Shown here: in pieces, positions 1-8,602 of the stretch
Position numbering within the stretch: the first letter of the stretch is position 1
How the letters are laid out: each line of letters starts with the position of its first letter
Translations under genes and position numbers: made by a program
Assembly: GCF_003966715.1 (NCBI RefSeq)
Contig: NZ_AP018907.1
Location: forward strand, 298,001 to 362,000
DNA: 64,000 nt
Source: Blastochloris tepida
Lineage (GTDB): Bacteria; Pseudomonadota; Alphaproteobacteria; Rhizobiales; Xanthobacteraceae
Direction: 5' to 3'
Notes under the pieces: generated by a model
What the model saw: the letters and a program-made list of their open reading frames with translations, nothing else
The model's database searches: none
What the model was told of the DNA's origin: nothing

Positions 1-108
1 ATTCTGATCGTCGCGCGCGCCAGTTTCGGGCACCGCGTGGACATCGAGGCGATCGGGCGGTTCAACGCGTCGGTTCGGCGGTGGATGCGAGCTCTGTCGA
101 TGCGCTGA
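1..108 (+). CDS. C-terminal fragment of an unidentified protein (5' end outside window)
   Basis: Frame 1 is open from the first base to a TGA at 106-108 and encodes 35 residues ending in VRRWMRALSMR. The fragment is too short to place in a family. It is offered only because the frame is open to the window edge and is followed by a clear non-coding stretch. It could equally be a chance open frame. Confidence 0.35.
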   Translation: MLIVARASFGHRVDIEAIGRFNASVRRWMRALSMR

Positions 109-466
109 ACGTAAAGGGGGCACCGGTCCGGCGATCGGGTGCCGGATCGTGCCCCGCGGCGTGGCGTCGGCAGTGGCGTGATCAACGGCGGCCGGCCGTG
201 CCGGAGCGATCAGCCGGCGGGCGTGGGCTGTGTCGGCGGGCCGGGTGGGTCCGGGAGCGCGGTCGGGCGGTGGCCGATGACGGGTCCGGGGCCCGCGATG
301 GATCCGAGCCCAGCCCGCACGACGGGCACGCCGAAAGTCTGGTGCCCGCTGGAAGCCGTCGGAACCGAATTCGCGCACGTGGATTCCTCGAAGCGGAATC
401 GTCGAAGCCGAATCGCCGGAGCCGCGCGACGTTGGCCACATTGGCGCGCCGGAGGTGCGGCGCATT

Positions 467-570
467 AGAGCGTGATCCGGTCTGACTGCATCGGATCGGA
501 CGCTCCAAGTTTCTGGTTTGTCGCATTTTCCTTCGCGCAACCGGTATCCACTTGTGCGGAAAATGCTCTA
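467..570. repeat. Rhizobiales-type dispersed palindromic repeat
   Basis: The segment opens with AGAGCGTGATCCGG and closes with GGAAAATGCTCTA. Inside it is a core with GCGCAACCGGTATCCACTTG. The AGAGC...GCTCT ends are inverted. Repeats of this style, with a GGATACCGGTT-like core, are common between genes in Bradyrhizobium and Rhodopseudomonas relatives. It is probably a RIME- or REP-like element with no coding capacity. A shorter relative lies at 7897-7941. Confidence 0.7.
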
Positions 571-620
571 GCCGGACCACGGCACACGGGCGTCCAGCCG
601 CCCGGCCGAAGCGGCCAAAG

Positions 621-638
621 TGTTGCGCGGTCGCAACA
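621..638. promoter_or_regulatory. Inverted repeat upstream of the outer-membrane protein gene
   Basis: TGTTGCG-CGGT-CGCAACA is a perfect 7-bp inverted repeat centred about 130 nt before the start codon at 762. A second palindrome, GCGAACGGTTCGC, lies at 654-666. Both sit upstream of the promoter proposed at 696-724, where an activator or repressor could bind. The binding protein is unknown. Confidence 0.35.
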
Positions 639-695
639 GGCATCGCTATTTAAGCGAACGGTTCGCAATTTCAGGCGCGGGACGGCGGGACGGAA

Positions 696-724
696 TTGCC
701 GCTGACCTATCGTCGCCGTAAAAT
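696..724 (+). promoter_or_regulatory. Sigma-70-like promoter for the 762 gene
   Basis: TTGCCG (696-701) and TAAAAT (719-724) are separated by 17 nt. Transcription would start near 731, giving a leader of about 30 nt. The prediction rests on motif and spacing only. Confidence 0.5.
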
Positions 725-761
725 GTAACACTATAACAGTTCTAAACTGGGGTGTTGCGAG

Positions 762-1718
762 ATGGGCATTCGGGGTTTGATCGTGATGGCTGCGGCCGCG
801 GCGCTGCCGCTCGGCCTGCAGGCGGGGCCGGCTGTGGCGGCGGATCTGAAGGGCAAGGCGCCTGTCGCCGCTGCGGAGCCGCAGCTCTGCAAGGAGACGA
901 CCGAGGTCAATCCCGACATCTTCGGCTTCTCGAGCGGCACCGATGTGGCGACGCCGGGCTCGCTGGCGCTGGGCATCGAATATGGCGGCGGCTTCGGCGT
1001 TCGGTCGGGCCGGGCGATGTCGACCGACGGCAAGGTGCAGCTGTCCTACGGGCTGGTGCCGTGTGTCGAGATCGGACCTGCGGTCGTGTTCGGCAACTCC
1101 TATGAGGAGACGAATGACGGGGTGGCGCGTACCGAAAGCGACGCGCTCGGCGCCTCCATCGAGGCCAAGTTCAAGCTGCTCGGCCGCGCGCAGACCGGCT
1201 TCGGCATGACGTTCGTCGTCGAGCCGGGCTGGGCGCGGGTGAAGGAGCGCACGCGCTTCGCCAACGGCATTGCGAACGAGACCAGCAATCACGACGAGAC
1301 CAGCCTCGCCATGAAGCTGCTGTTCGACACGGTGCTGGTGCCCGACCGGGTGTTCTTCGCCCTCAATTTCGTCCACGAGGCGGCGTGGATCGACGTGACG
1401 CCGCAGGAGGAGGAGTCGGCCTTCATCACCTCGGCGGCGCTGACCCTGCAGGCCTCCGAGAACTTCTTCGTCGGTGTCGAGGGCAGCTACCGGCAGGCCT
1501 ATGCCGGCGCCTGGTTCGACCACGCGCAGGGCGATGGCTGGTATATCGGCCCGACCTTCTTCTGGGCGCTCAGCGAGAACGTCGCGCTGTCGGGCGCGCT
1601 GGCGGTCCAGGTCAGCGGCAACGAGAAGTCCTCTGAGGACTATATTGCCATGGGCGACCTCAACCTCGTGGACTTCAGCCAGTACGACGCCAAGCTGAAG
1701 CTCGGCATCTCGTTCTGA
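762..1718 (+). CDS. Exported outer-membrane beta-barrel-like protein
   Basis: The product is 318 residues. An N-terminal signal peptide with a hydrophobic Ala/Leu core probably ends at AVAA before Asp28. The mature part has alternating hydrophobic and polar strands, many Gly and aromatic residues, and ends in Phe, as outer-membrane barrels do (GISF at the C terminus). The chain resembles uncharacterised proteobacterial outer-membrane or putative transporter proteins. The start is the ATG at 762, because the signal peptide begins there. It stands alone, with its own promoter-like sequence and a hairpin about 90 nt after its stop. The substrate is unknown. Confidence 0.75.
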   Translation: MGIRGLIVMAAAAALPLGLQAGPAVAADLKGKAPVAAAEPQLCKETTEVNPDIFGFSSGTDVATPGSLALGIEYGGGFGVRSGRAMSTDGKVQLSYGLVPCVEIGPAVVFGNSYEETNDGVARTESDALGASIEAKFKLLGRAQTGFGMTFVVEPGWARVKERTRFANGIANETSNHDETSLAMKLLFDTVLVPDRVFFALNFVHEAAWIDVTPQEEESAFITSAALTLQASENFFVGVEGSYRQAYAGAWFDHAQGDGWYIGPTFFWALSENVALSGALAVQVSGNEKSSEDYIAMGDLNLVDFSQYDAKLKLGISF

Positions 1719-1807
1719 TGCGCGGCGGAATCCGGCCGTCGGGTCCGGATTCCACGCAACGCCTGCGCCCACGCGAGCCCGCGTCCGGCGTGGGATGACG
1801 ACCTCCC

Positions 1808-1849
1808 CAAAGCCCGCGTCGGCCGTGTGAACGTGCCGCGCGGGCTTTG
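1808..1849 (+). terminator. Hairpin downstream of the barrel gene
   Basis: CAAAGCCCGCG (1808-1818) and CGCGGGCTTTG (1839-1849) pair perfectly over 11 bp with a 20-nt loop. There is no clear T-run after it, so intrinsic termination is plausible but not certain. Confidence 0.5.
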
Positions 1850-2185
1850 ACGTTTCGGACGGCCTCCGGCTGATCCGATAGGGGTGGCGGGAACGGTCGT
1901 GGCGCGCCATGCGGCGCCGTGAGTTCGGGCGACCGGAGCCCGAAATTCCGGCGGGGCCGGCTCGATCTCGCACCAACCGCATGGCCGACCAGCCTCGCCG
2001 ATTGCCCCGCGGTGACGACACCTGGCCCCCGCCGGTTCGCCCGGACCGATCTGCATCGCGCCGAGGCCGTGCGGTTCGGCTGGCGTTGGGCCCGCGCCGC
2101 CTCCGCCTCCCGTCATGCTCCGACCATCGCCGCCAGATCACCCGGCGCGGCGCGCGCGATTTCACAAGACTACCCGCGACGGCCG

Positions 2186-2263
2186 ATTGGAGTTGGCAAT
2201 CCAGCTCCAATTCACTACAAATCGATCCGGAATTGGAGGGGTGGCGGCTTGATCGAATTGGAG
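2186..2263. promoter_or_regulatory. Four copies of an ATTGGAG heptamer upstream of the Mrp operon
   Basis: ATTGGAG occurs at 2186-2192, 2232-2238 and 2257-2263, and as its complement CTCCAAT at 2205-2211. The first and the complementary copy form an 11-bp stem with one G-T wobble. This is a candidate operator for the antiporter operon. No cognate regulator was identified. Confidence 0.35.
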
Positions 2264-2415
2264 CGGAAGTTCCAACGCCTTGAGTTCGCACACCCTATCT
2301 CGCGGATCCGGCTGCCGGTTCTGCGCCGGATGCTCTGGATGGCGAGGCCCGGCCGGCTCATGGGAGCCGAATCTACGCTTCCCAATGTTCCCGAGCATCG
2401 CCAACGGGCTGAGCG

Positions 2416-5283
2416 ATGTCGGTGCTGATTGTCCTGGCCTTGATGGCCCTGCTTGCGGGCGCAGCGCTCGCGCCCGTCGCCGCGCGTTTCGGGCGTGTGC
2501 GTGCGTCGCAGACCGCGGCGGCAGCCCTCATTGGGGCGCTGGCGCTGCTCGCGCCGTTGGCGCCCGGCGTGCTGTCCGGTCAGGTCGTGGTGGCCTCCTG
2601 GTCCTGGTTGCCGGAGTGGGGGCTCGACCTCGCCTTCCGCTTCGACGGGCTGTCGCTGCTGTTTGCGCTGCTCATTCTCGGCATCGGCCTCTTGATCGTC
2701 CTCTATGCCAGCTACTATCTGCCGGTGGCGGACCGGATGGGGCGGTTCCTGGGGCTGCTGCTGGTGTTCGCCGCCGGCATGCTGGGCATCGTGCTGTCCG
2801 AGAACATCCTGCTTCTCCTGGTGTTCTGGGAGATCACCAGCGTCACCTCCTTCCTCCTGATCGCCTACAAGTACGAGGCGCATGACGGGCGCATCGCCGC
2901 GCGCATGGCGCTGGCGGTCACCGGCGGCGGCGGGCTGGCGATGCTCGCCGGCTTTCTGCTGCTCGGGCACATCGCCGGCTCGTTCGAACTGTCGGACATT
3001 CTCGCCCGCGGCGCGCAGATCCGCGCCCATCCGCTCTATGCGCCGACGCTGGTGCTGATCCTGCTCGGCGCCTTCACCAAGTCGGCGCAGTTTCCGCTGC
3101 ATTTCTGGCTGCCGAACGCGATGGCCGCGCCGACCCCGGTCTCGGCCTATCTGCACTCGGCGACCATGGTGAAGGCCGGCGTGTTCCTGCTTGCGCGCCT
3201 GCACCCGGCGCTGGCCGGAACCGAGCTGTGGTTCGGCCTCGTCAGCTCGGTCGGCGCGGCGACCTTCGTGTACGGCGCCTATGTGGCGCTGCTGAAACAC
3301 GACTTCAAAGGGCTTCTGGCCTATTCCACGGTCAGCCATCTCGGGCTGATCACGCTGCTGTTCGGCCTCGATACGCCGCTCAGCGTGGTGGCCGGCGTGT
3401 TCCACATCATCAACCACGCGGTGTTCAAGGCGTCGCTGTTCATGGCGGCCGGCATCATCGACCATGAATGCGGCACGCGCGACATGCGGCGCATCAACGG
3501 GCTGTTCAAGTACATGCCCTACACCGCGACGCTCGGCATCGTCGCGGCGGGGGCGATGGCCGGCGTGCCGCTGCTCAACGGCTTCCTCAGCAAGGAGATG
3601 TTCTTTGCCGAGGCCATCGAGCACCCGCATTTCGGCGCCCACACCTGGGTGCTGCCGGTGTTCGCCACCATCGCCGGCACGCTGTCGGTCGCCTATTCGA
3701 CGCGCTTCATCCACGACGTGTTCTTCAATGGCGAGCCGATCAACCTGCCGCGCTCGCCGCACGAGCCGCCGCGCTGGATGCGCTTCCCGGTCGAAATCCT
3801 GGTGCTGCTGTGCATCGCGGTCGGCGTCGCGCCGCAGCTTTCGGTCGGCCCGCTGCTCGATGCCGCCGCCGGCGCGGCGCTTCTCGGCAACCTGCCGGCG
3901 TTCAAACTGTCGGTCTGGCACGGCTTCAACCTGCCGCTGGTCATGAGCTTCGTCGCGCTGGCCGCCGGCATCGTCTATTACCTCAACCGGCGCTTCCTGT
4001 TCGAGTTGCACGAGCGCTATCTGCCCGATCTTCAGAGTCCGGTGGCGTTCGAGCGCGTCTATCAGGCGATGACAGCCGCAGCCGCGCGGGTGATGGCGCT
4101 CGTCGACAGCGGCGCACCGCGGCGTTATCTCGCGCCGCTCCTGGTGTTCGCGATCGCGCTCGGCCTGTGGGCCTATTGGTCGGCGCATCCGGACGGCCTC
4201 GCGCTTGCCGGCGGGGCGGCCGGGGCGCCGGCGGGTCCATTGGTCCAGGCGCTGGCGCTGGCCGGCCTCGCCGCGCTCGCAGCCGGCTGCCTCGGCGTCG
4301 TCGCCTGTCACCGCCAGCGCCTGCTCGCCATCATCTTCATGAGCGTGGTCGGCCTCGTGGTGTCGATGACCTTCGTGCTGCTGTCGGCGCCCGATCTGGC
4401 GCTGACGCAGATTTCGGTCGAGGTGGTGACCATCGTGGTGATGCTGCTGGCGCTGCGCTTCCTGCCGGCACGGGCGGAGACGGCCGAGCCGCGCGGGCGC
4501 CGGTTGCGCGACATGGCGATCGCCGGGCTTGCCGGCGGCGGGGTGGCCGCCCTCAGCTACGCCATGCTGACGCGGCCGTTCGAGACGATCTCGAACTTCT
4601 ATCTCGCCAACGCCGTGCCGGGCGGCGGCGGCGCCAACGCGGTCAATGTCATCCTGGTCGATTTCCGCGGCTTCGACACGCTGGGCGAGATCACCGTGCT
4701 GGCCATGGCGGCGCTGGGCGCGCACGCGCTGGTCAGCGGCCTGCGGCTCGCCCCCTATGCCGGCAGCGCTGAACGCGAGGCCGACCGCCACCCGATCATG
4801 CTGGCCATGCTGGTGCGGCCGCTGTTGCCGCTGGCGCTCGCCGTCTCGCTCTACATCCTGTTGCGCGGCCACAATCTGCCGGGCGGCGGGTTCATCGCCG
4901 GCCTCGTCACCTCGGTGGCGCTGATCCTGCAGTACATCGCCTGCGGCATCGATTTCGGCCGCGCCCGCCTGCCGCTCGACCAGCCGCGGCTGATCGCGGC
5001 GGGCCTCGCCATCGCCGGGGCCACCGGCCTTGCGAGCTGGCTGTTCGGCGCGCCCTTCCTCACCAGCGCGCACGGCCATGTCCATCTGCCGCTCATCGGC
5101 GATGTCGAGCTTGCCTCCGCCATGCTGTTCGATCTCGGCGTCTATCTGGTGGTGGTGGGCGGCACGCTGCTGGTGCTCACCGAGCTCGGGGCGCTGAGCC
5201 GGCGCGAGCTTGCCGCCGAGGGTGCGACAAGGGAGGCTGCGACGCGAGAACCTGCGACGCAGGAGCCGGCACCATGGAACTGA
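2416..5283 (+). CDS. mrpA: Multisubunit Na+/H+ (K+/H+) antiporter, fused A/B subunit
   Basis: The product is 955 residues. It is the large membrane subunit of the Mrp/Pha/Mnh cation-proton antiporter, related to the NuoL subunit of complex I. Residues about 1-500 form the proton-pumping Nqo-type domain (FTKSAQFPLHFWLPNAMAAP and the Lys/His-rich helices). Later helices carry the MbhD/E-like part, and residues about 795-945 match the MrpB domain (RGHNLPGGGFIAGL). This A-B fusion is the rhizobial PhaAB arrangement. The stop overlaps mrpC by 10 nt. The complex exports Na+ or K+ and supports pH homeostasis in the inner membrane. Cation specificity cannot be read from sequence. Confidence 0.95.
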   Translation: MSVLIVLALMALLAGAALAPVAARFGRVRASQTAAAALIGALALLAPLAPGVLSGQVVVASWSWLPEWGLDLAFRFDGLSLLFALLILGIGLLIVLYASYYLPVADRMGRFLGLLLVFAAGMLGIVLSENILLLLVFWEITSVTSFLLIAYKYEAHDGRIAARMALAVTGGGGLAMLAGFLLLGHIAGSFELSDILARGAQIRAHPLYAPTLVLILLGAFTKSAQFPLHFWLPNAMAAPTPVSAYLHSATMVKAGVFLLARLHPALAGTELWFGLVSSVGAATFVYGAYVALLKHDFKGLLAYSTVSHLGLITLLFGLDTPLSVVAGVFHIINHAVFKASLFMAAGIIDHECGTRDMRRINGLFKYMPYTATLGIVAAGAMAGVPLLNGFLSKEMFFAEAIEHPHFGAHTWVLPVFATIAGTLSVAYSTRFIHDVFFNGEPINLPRSPHEPPRWMRFPVEILVLLCIAVGVAPQLSVGPLLDAAAGAALLGNLPAFKLSVWHGFNLPLVMSFVALAAGIVYYLNRRFLFELHERYLPDLQSPVAFERVYQAMTAAAARVMALVDSGAPRRYLAPLLVFAIALGLWAYWSAHPDGLALAGGAAGAPAGPLVQALALAGLAALAAGCLGVVACHRQRLLAIIFMSVVGLVVSMTFVLLSAPDLALTQISVEVVTIVVMLLALRFLPARAETAEPRGRRLRDMAIAGLAGGGVAALSYAMLTRPFETISNFYLANAVPGGGGANAVNVILVDFRGFDTLGEITVLAMAALGAHALVSGLRLAPYAGSAEREADRHPIMLAMLVRPLLPLALAVSLYILLRGHNLPGGGFIAGLVTSVALILQYIACGIDFGRARLPLDQPRLIAAGLAIAGATGLASWLFGAPFLTSAHGHVHLPLIGDVELASAMLFDLGVYLVVVGGTLLVLTELGALSRRELAAEGATREAATREPATQEPAPWN

Positions 5284-5603
5284 TCGTCGCCGCCGGCATC
5301 GGCCTGCTCACGGCTTGCGGCCTCTATCTCGTGCTGCGGGCGGAGACCTTCTCCGTCGTGCTCGGCCTCACCCTGCTGTCCTACGCGGTCAATCTGGTGC
5401 TGTTCGCCAGCGGCCGGCTGGTGGCCAATGCGCCGCCGCTGCTGGTCGAGGGCGTTCCGCGCCACACCGATCCGCTGCCGCAGGCGCTGGTGCTCACCGC
5501 CATCGTCATCAGCTTCGGCATGACGGCCTATCTCGTCGCGCTGGCGCTGCGCGCCAAGGGCGAGAGCGGCCGTGACGGATTCGACGGCGGCGACCCGACA
5601 TGA
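5274..5603 (+). CDS. mrpC: Na+/H+ antiporter subunit C
   Basis: The product is 109 residues with three hydrophobic helices, similar to the NuoK-like subunit MrpC/PhaC. TDPLPQALVLTAIVI, the family hallmark, lies near residues 63-77. It starts inside the end of the A/B gene and ends in an ATGA overlap with mrpD, so the operon is translationally coupled. The last 15 residues are polar and Gly/Asp-rich and would face the cytoplasm. Confidence 0.95.
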   Translation: MELIVAAGIGLLTACGLYLVLRAETFSVVLGLTLLSYAVNLVLFASGRLVANAPPLLVEGVPRHTDPLPQALVLTAIVISFGMTAYLVALALRAKGESGRDGFDGGDPT

Positions 5604-7123
5604 GCCATCTTGCGATCATCCCGATTCTGCTGCCGCTCGCCGCCGGCATCGCCTGTCTGGCGCTGGAGCGCGCGGGGCTCGTTGCGCAGCGCGCCGTTTC
5701 GCTCGCCGCGGCGCTGATGATGATGGCGGTTGCGGCACTGCTGCTGCGGCACGCCGGCACCGGCGCGATCGACGTCTATGCGCTCGGCAACTGGCCGGCG
5801 CCGTTCGGCATCGTGCTGGTGCTCGACCGGCTCTCGGCGCTGATGGTGGCGGTGTGCGCGGCGCTGGCGCTGCCGGCGCTGATCTATGCCAGCGGCGGCA
5901 CCGATGCGCTGGGCCGCCATTTCCACGCGCTGTTCCAATTCCAGATCGCCGGCCTCAACGGCGCCTTCCTCACCGGCGACCTGTTCAACCTGTTCGTCTT
6001 CTTCGAGGTGCTGCTGCTCGCCTCCTACGGCCTGCTGGTGCACGGCAACGGCCGGGCGCGGGCGAATGCCGGCCTCGCCTATGTCGTGCTCAACCTCACC
6101 GGCTCGGCGCTGTTCCTGATCGCGCTTGGGCTGCTCTACGGCACGCTGGGCACGCTCAACATGGCCGATATGGCGCATGCGCTGGCCCGCGTGCCTGCGG
6201 CGGATCAGGCGCTGGTGCGCACGGCCGCGAGCCTGCTGGTGGTGGTGTTCGCGCTCAAGGCGGCGCTGTTTCCGCTGTCGTTCTGGCTGCCAAGCGTCTA
6301 TGGCGCGGCGGTCGCGCCGGCGGCGGCGCTGTTCGCCATCATGACCAAGGTCGGCGTCTATGCGCTGCTGCGGGTCTCCAGCGCCAGCTTCGCCGGTGCG
6401 CCGGTCACCGCCGATCTGCTGCAGCCCTGGCTGATGCCGCTGGCGATCGCCACCATCGTCGCCGGCACGCTGGGCGCGCTGGCGGCGCGGCGGCTGGCCG
6501 TGGTGGTGGCGAGCCTCGTCGTGGTCTCCACCGGCACGCTGCTCGCGGCGATCGCCGCATCCGGCATCGAGGCGATCGCCGCGGCGCTGTTCTATCTCGT
6601 CCATTCGACACTGGTGGCCGGCGGCTTCTTCCTGCTGGCCGGGCGCATCGCGAGTGCGCGCGGCGAGGCGGGCGACGGCTTCCGCACCGGCCAGACCGCC
6701 ACGCGGGCGGTGACGCTGGGGGCCGCCTATCTGGTGTTTGCGCTGGCGATCAGCGGCGTGCCGCCGCTCTCCGGCTTCCTCGCCAAGCTGATGATCCTGC
6801 GGTCGATCCAGGAGGCCCCGTTCGGACCCCTTGCGTGGACGGCGCTGCTGTCCTCGAGCCTGCTGCCGGCGCTGGTGCTGGCGCGCGCCGCCAGCGTGTT
6901 CTTCTGGGAGGCGAAGCCGGCGCCCGCCGCCACCGCCGAGGCGCGGCTCGGCCTGCCGGCGCTCGCCATGCTGACGATGCTGGCGGCGAGCCCGCTGCTG
7001 GTGGCGTTCGCCGCACCGGTGGCCGATTATGCGCGGGCCACCGCCATGCAGCTCCGCTCGCCCGCGGCCTCCGAAGCCGTGCTCGGCGCCGATCCCGCCA
7101 CTGCCCGCGAGCGCCGGCCATGA
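5600..7123 (+). CDS. mrpD: Na+/H+ antiporter subunit D
   Basis: The product is 507 residues, the second NuoN/NuoM-like antiporter subunit. Family features include LTGDLFNLFVFFEVLLLASYGLL in the N-terminal half, the Lys-containing helix ALKAALFPLSFWLP, and FYLVHSTLVAGGFFLLAGRI further on. The length is normal. It overlaps both neighbours by ATGA. With the A subunit it would form the proton and cation path. Confidence 0.95.
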   Translation: MSHLAIIPILLPLAAGIACLALERAGLVAQRAVSLAAALMMMAVAALLLRHAGTGAIDVYALGNWPAPFGIVLVLDRLSALMVAVCAALALPALIYASGGTDALGRHFHALFQFQIAGLNGAFLTGDLFNLFVFFEVLLLASYGLLVHGNGRARANAGLAYVVLNLTGSALFLIALGLLYGTLGTLNMADMAHALARVPAADQALVRTAASLLVVVFALKAALFPLSFWLPSVYGAAVAPAAALFAIMTKVGVYALLRVSSASFAGAPVTADLLQPWLMPLAIATIVAGTLGALAARRLAVVVASLVVVSTGTLLAAIAASGIEAIAAALFYLVHSTLVAGGFFLLAGRIASARGEAGDGFRTGQTATRAVTLGAAYLVFALAISGVPPLSGFLAKLMILRSIQEAPFGPLAWTALLSSSLLPALVLARAASVFFWEAKPAPAATAEARLGLPALAMLTMLAASPLLVAFAAPVADYARATAMQLRSPAASEAVLGADPATARERRP

Positions 7124-7632
7124 CAGGGTTTCCGATGTCCGTTCTGCACGCTCTCGTGCCGGCGCCGGTGCTCAGCCTGATGATCCTGGGGCTGTGGCTC
7201 GCGCTGGCGCCGCAGATCACGCCCGGCCAGTTCGTGCTCGGCGCGGTCGTCGCGCTGGCCATCCCGCGGCTCACCGCCGCATTCTGGCCCGACCGGCCGC
7301 GCCTCGCGCGGCCGCTGGCGGCGCTGCGCCTCGCCGGCACGGTGCTGGCCGACATCGTGGTGGCGAACTTCGCGGTGGCGCGCCGCGTCGTCGGGCCGCT
7401 CCATCGGCTGCATCCCGCCTTCGTCGAGGTGCCGCTCGATCTGCGCGACGGCTTCGTCGCCACCATTCTCGGCAGCATCGTGTCGCTGACGCCAGGCACG
7501 GTCTCGATCGAGATCGACCGTGAGCGCTGGATCCTGTTCGTCCATGCGCTCGACGACACCGATCCGCAGCAGCTCGTCGACACCATCAAGCGGCGCTACG
7601 AGGCGCCGCTGCGGGAGGCCTTCGCATGCTAG
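7120..7632 (+). CDS. mrpE: Na+/H+ antiporter subunit E
   Basis: The product is 170 residues (165 if the in-frame ATG at 7135 is used). MrpE/PhaE is a small subunit with N-terminal membrane helices and a soluble tail. Here ILGSIVSLTPGTVSIEID, the family signature, lies around residues 112-130. The first ATG forms an ATGA overlap with mrpD, which favours it. It overlaps mrpF by 7 nt. Confidence 0.93.
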   Translation: MTGFPMSVLHALVPAPVLSLMILGLWLALAPQITPGQFVLGAVVALAIPRLTAAFWPDRPRLARPLAALRLAGTVLADIVVANFAVARRVVGPLHRLHPAFVEVPLDLRDGFVATILGSIVSLTPGTVSIEIDRERWILFVHALDDTDPQQLVDTIKRRYEAPLREAFAC

Positions 7633-7895
7633 CCGTCGTCGTGCCCGTAGCAGTGGGACTGGTCGTGGCCGCCATCGCGCTCACGCTGTGGCGGCTGTTG
7701 CGCGGCCCAGGCGTGATGGACCGCGTGCTGGCGCTCGATACGCTCGCCATCAACGCCATCGCCCTGGTCATCCTGTTCGACATCCTGTTCGGCAACGCCA
7801 TCTCGTTCGAGGCGGCGCTGCTGATCGCGATGATGGGCTTCGTCGGCACCGCCGCGCTGTGCAAGTTCCGCCTCAGCGGCGATGTGATCGAATAG
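7626..7895 (+). CDS. mrpF: Na+/H+ antiporter subunit F
   Basis: The product is 89 residues with three predicted membrane helices. The MrpF signature LRGPGVMDRVLALDTLAINAI is clear, and GFVGTAALCKF marks the third helix. It starts within the last codons of mrpE and stops just before the palindromic repeat that separates it from mrpG. Confidence 0.93.
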   Translation: MLAVVVPVAVGLVVAAIALTLWRLLRGPGVMDRVLALDTLAINAIALVILFDILFGNAISFEAALLIAMMGFVGTAALCKFRLSGDVIE

Positions 7896-7896
7896 G

Positions 7897-7941
7897 GCAT
7901 GATGCGCAAATCCGGGAACCGGTTTTGCGAGAACATCATGC
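7897..7941. repeat. Palindromic repeat inserted between mrpF and mrpG
   Basis: GCATGATG at 7897 and CATCATGC ending at 7941 are inverted. The centre carries GGGAACCGGTTTT. This is the Rhizobiales intergenic palindrome with the ATGATnnnnAAnnGGGAACCGGTTTT pattern. It lies within the mrp operon, so it is transcribed and could fold to influence mrpG expression. A partial ATGATGCG follows at 7961-7968. Confidence 0.7.
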
Positions 7942-7986
7942 TGAAACAACGCGTTGGAACATGATGCGCAGGAGTGCGAATCCGCG

Positions 7987-8322
7987 ATGCTGACCGAGGT
8001 GCTGACATCGGCGCTGGTGCTGATCGGGGCGGCGTTCGTGCTGCTCGGCGCGGTTGGGCTGGCGCGGCTGCCCGATCTGTTCACCCGCCTGCACGGCCCG
8101 ACCAAGGCCACCACGCTCGGCGTCGGTGCGATGGTCGTGGGCTCGATGATCCACTTCAATGCTCAAGGCGACGGCGTGAGCCTGCGCGACCTGACGATCG
8201 TGCTGTTCCTGTTCATCACCGCGCCGGTGAGCGCCCACATGATCGCCAAGGCGGCGCTGAAGGAGCGCGAGCGCGCGCCGCAGGCGGAGCCGCCGGCCCA
8301 ACAAGACCCCTCCGAAACCTGA
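7987..8322 (+). CDS. mrpG: Na+/H+ antiporter subunit G
   Basis: The product is 111 residues, the last subunit of the Mrp complex. Three helices and the family core GAVGLARLPDLFTRLHGPTKA and GVGAMVVGSMIHF are present. I chose the ATG at 7987, where homology begins, over the upstream ATG at 7954, which lies in the repeat-derived leader. It is convergent with the small gene at 8327, with only 4 nt between the stops. Confidence 0.92.
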   Translation: MLTEVLTSALVLIGAAFVLLGAVGLARLPDLFTRLHGPTKATTLGVGAMVVGSMIHFNAQGDGVSLRDLTIVLFLFITAPVSAHMIAKAALKERERAPQAEPPAQQDPSET

Positions 8323-8326
8323 AAGA

Positions 8327-8602
8327 TCAGCGCGGCAGGCCGCAGCGGGCGTAGACGGCGGCGCCGAGCCGCTCGGCGGGGCGGAGGCCATCGGTGCGCC
8401 GCTCCGGCGCGGCGCGGTCATCGCGGTCATCGGCAGGGGGCGCGTATTGCTGGGTGACTCGGGCGATGCAGCCGGCGGTGCGCGAATTGCGCTCGGCCGG
8501 CGGGCGCTGGCGCATCTCGGCATCCTCGCCGGCCGCGGCAGGCAAGGCGGACGCGGCGACCATGGCCGCAAGCAGCCCGGCCCGCGCCAGCCGCGCCGTC
8601 AC
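8327..8602 (-). CDS. Small exported protein coupled to prmB
   Basis: The product is 91 residues, read from a GTG at 8602 that overlaps the prmB stop as GTGA. The N terminus is a signal peptide (Arg-rich start, hydrophobic Leu/Ala core, cleavage after SALPAAA). The mature part is short, charged and contains two Cys (GCIAR and ARCGL), which could form a disulfide in the periplasm. I do not recognise a family. The reading frame, signal peptide and coupled start support a real gene. Confidence 0.6.
   Translation of the reverse strand: MTARLARAGLLAAMVAASALPAAAGEDAEMRQRPPAERNSRTAGCIARVTQQYAPPADDRDDRAAPERRTDGLRPAERLGAAVYARCGLPR

Larger units (their letters stand above)
109..695. other. Non-coding stretch before the outer-membrane protein gene
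   Basis: No convincing gene is seen on either strand: the open frames are rich in Arg, Pro and Ala with no family resemblance. It contains the dispersed repeat at 467-570 and the inverted repeats at 621-638 and 654-666, which are listed or mentioned separately. Confidence 0.6.
1719..2415. other. Non-coding region between the barrel gene and the Mrp operon
   Basis: About 700 nt without a credible gene on either strand. It holds the terminator-like hairpin at 1808-1849 and the ATTGGAG repeats at 2186-2263, listed separately. The Mrp operon promoter presumably lies in its last 250 nt, where AT content rises, but I could not fix it. Confidence 0.6.

Noticed and set aside
1909..2283. 124-codon plus-strand frame before mrpA
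   Set aside because: Arg/Pro-rich composition, no ribosome site and no conserved motif. The region looks regulatory.
2215..5085. Minus-strand open frame of 956 codons opposite mrpA
   Set aside because: Same artefact of high GC; the antisense protein is low-complexity charged sequence, while mrpA is a clear family member.
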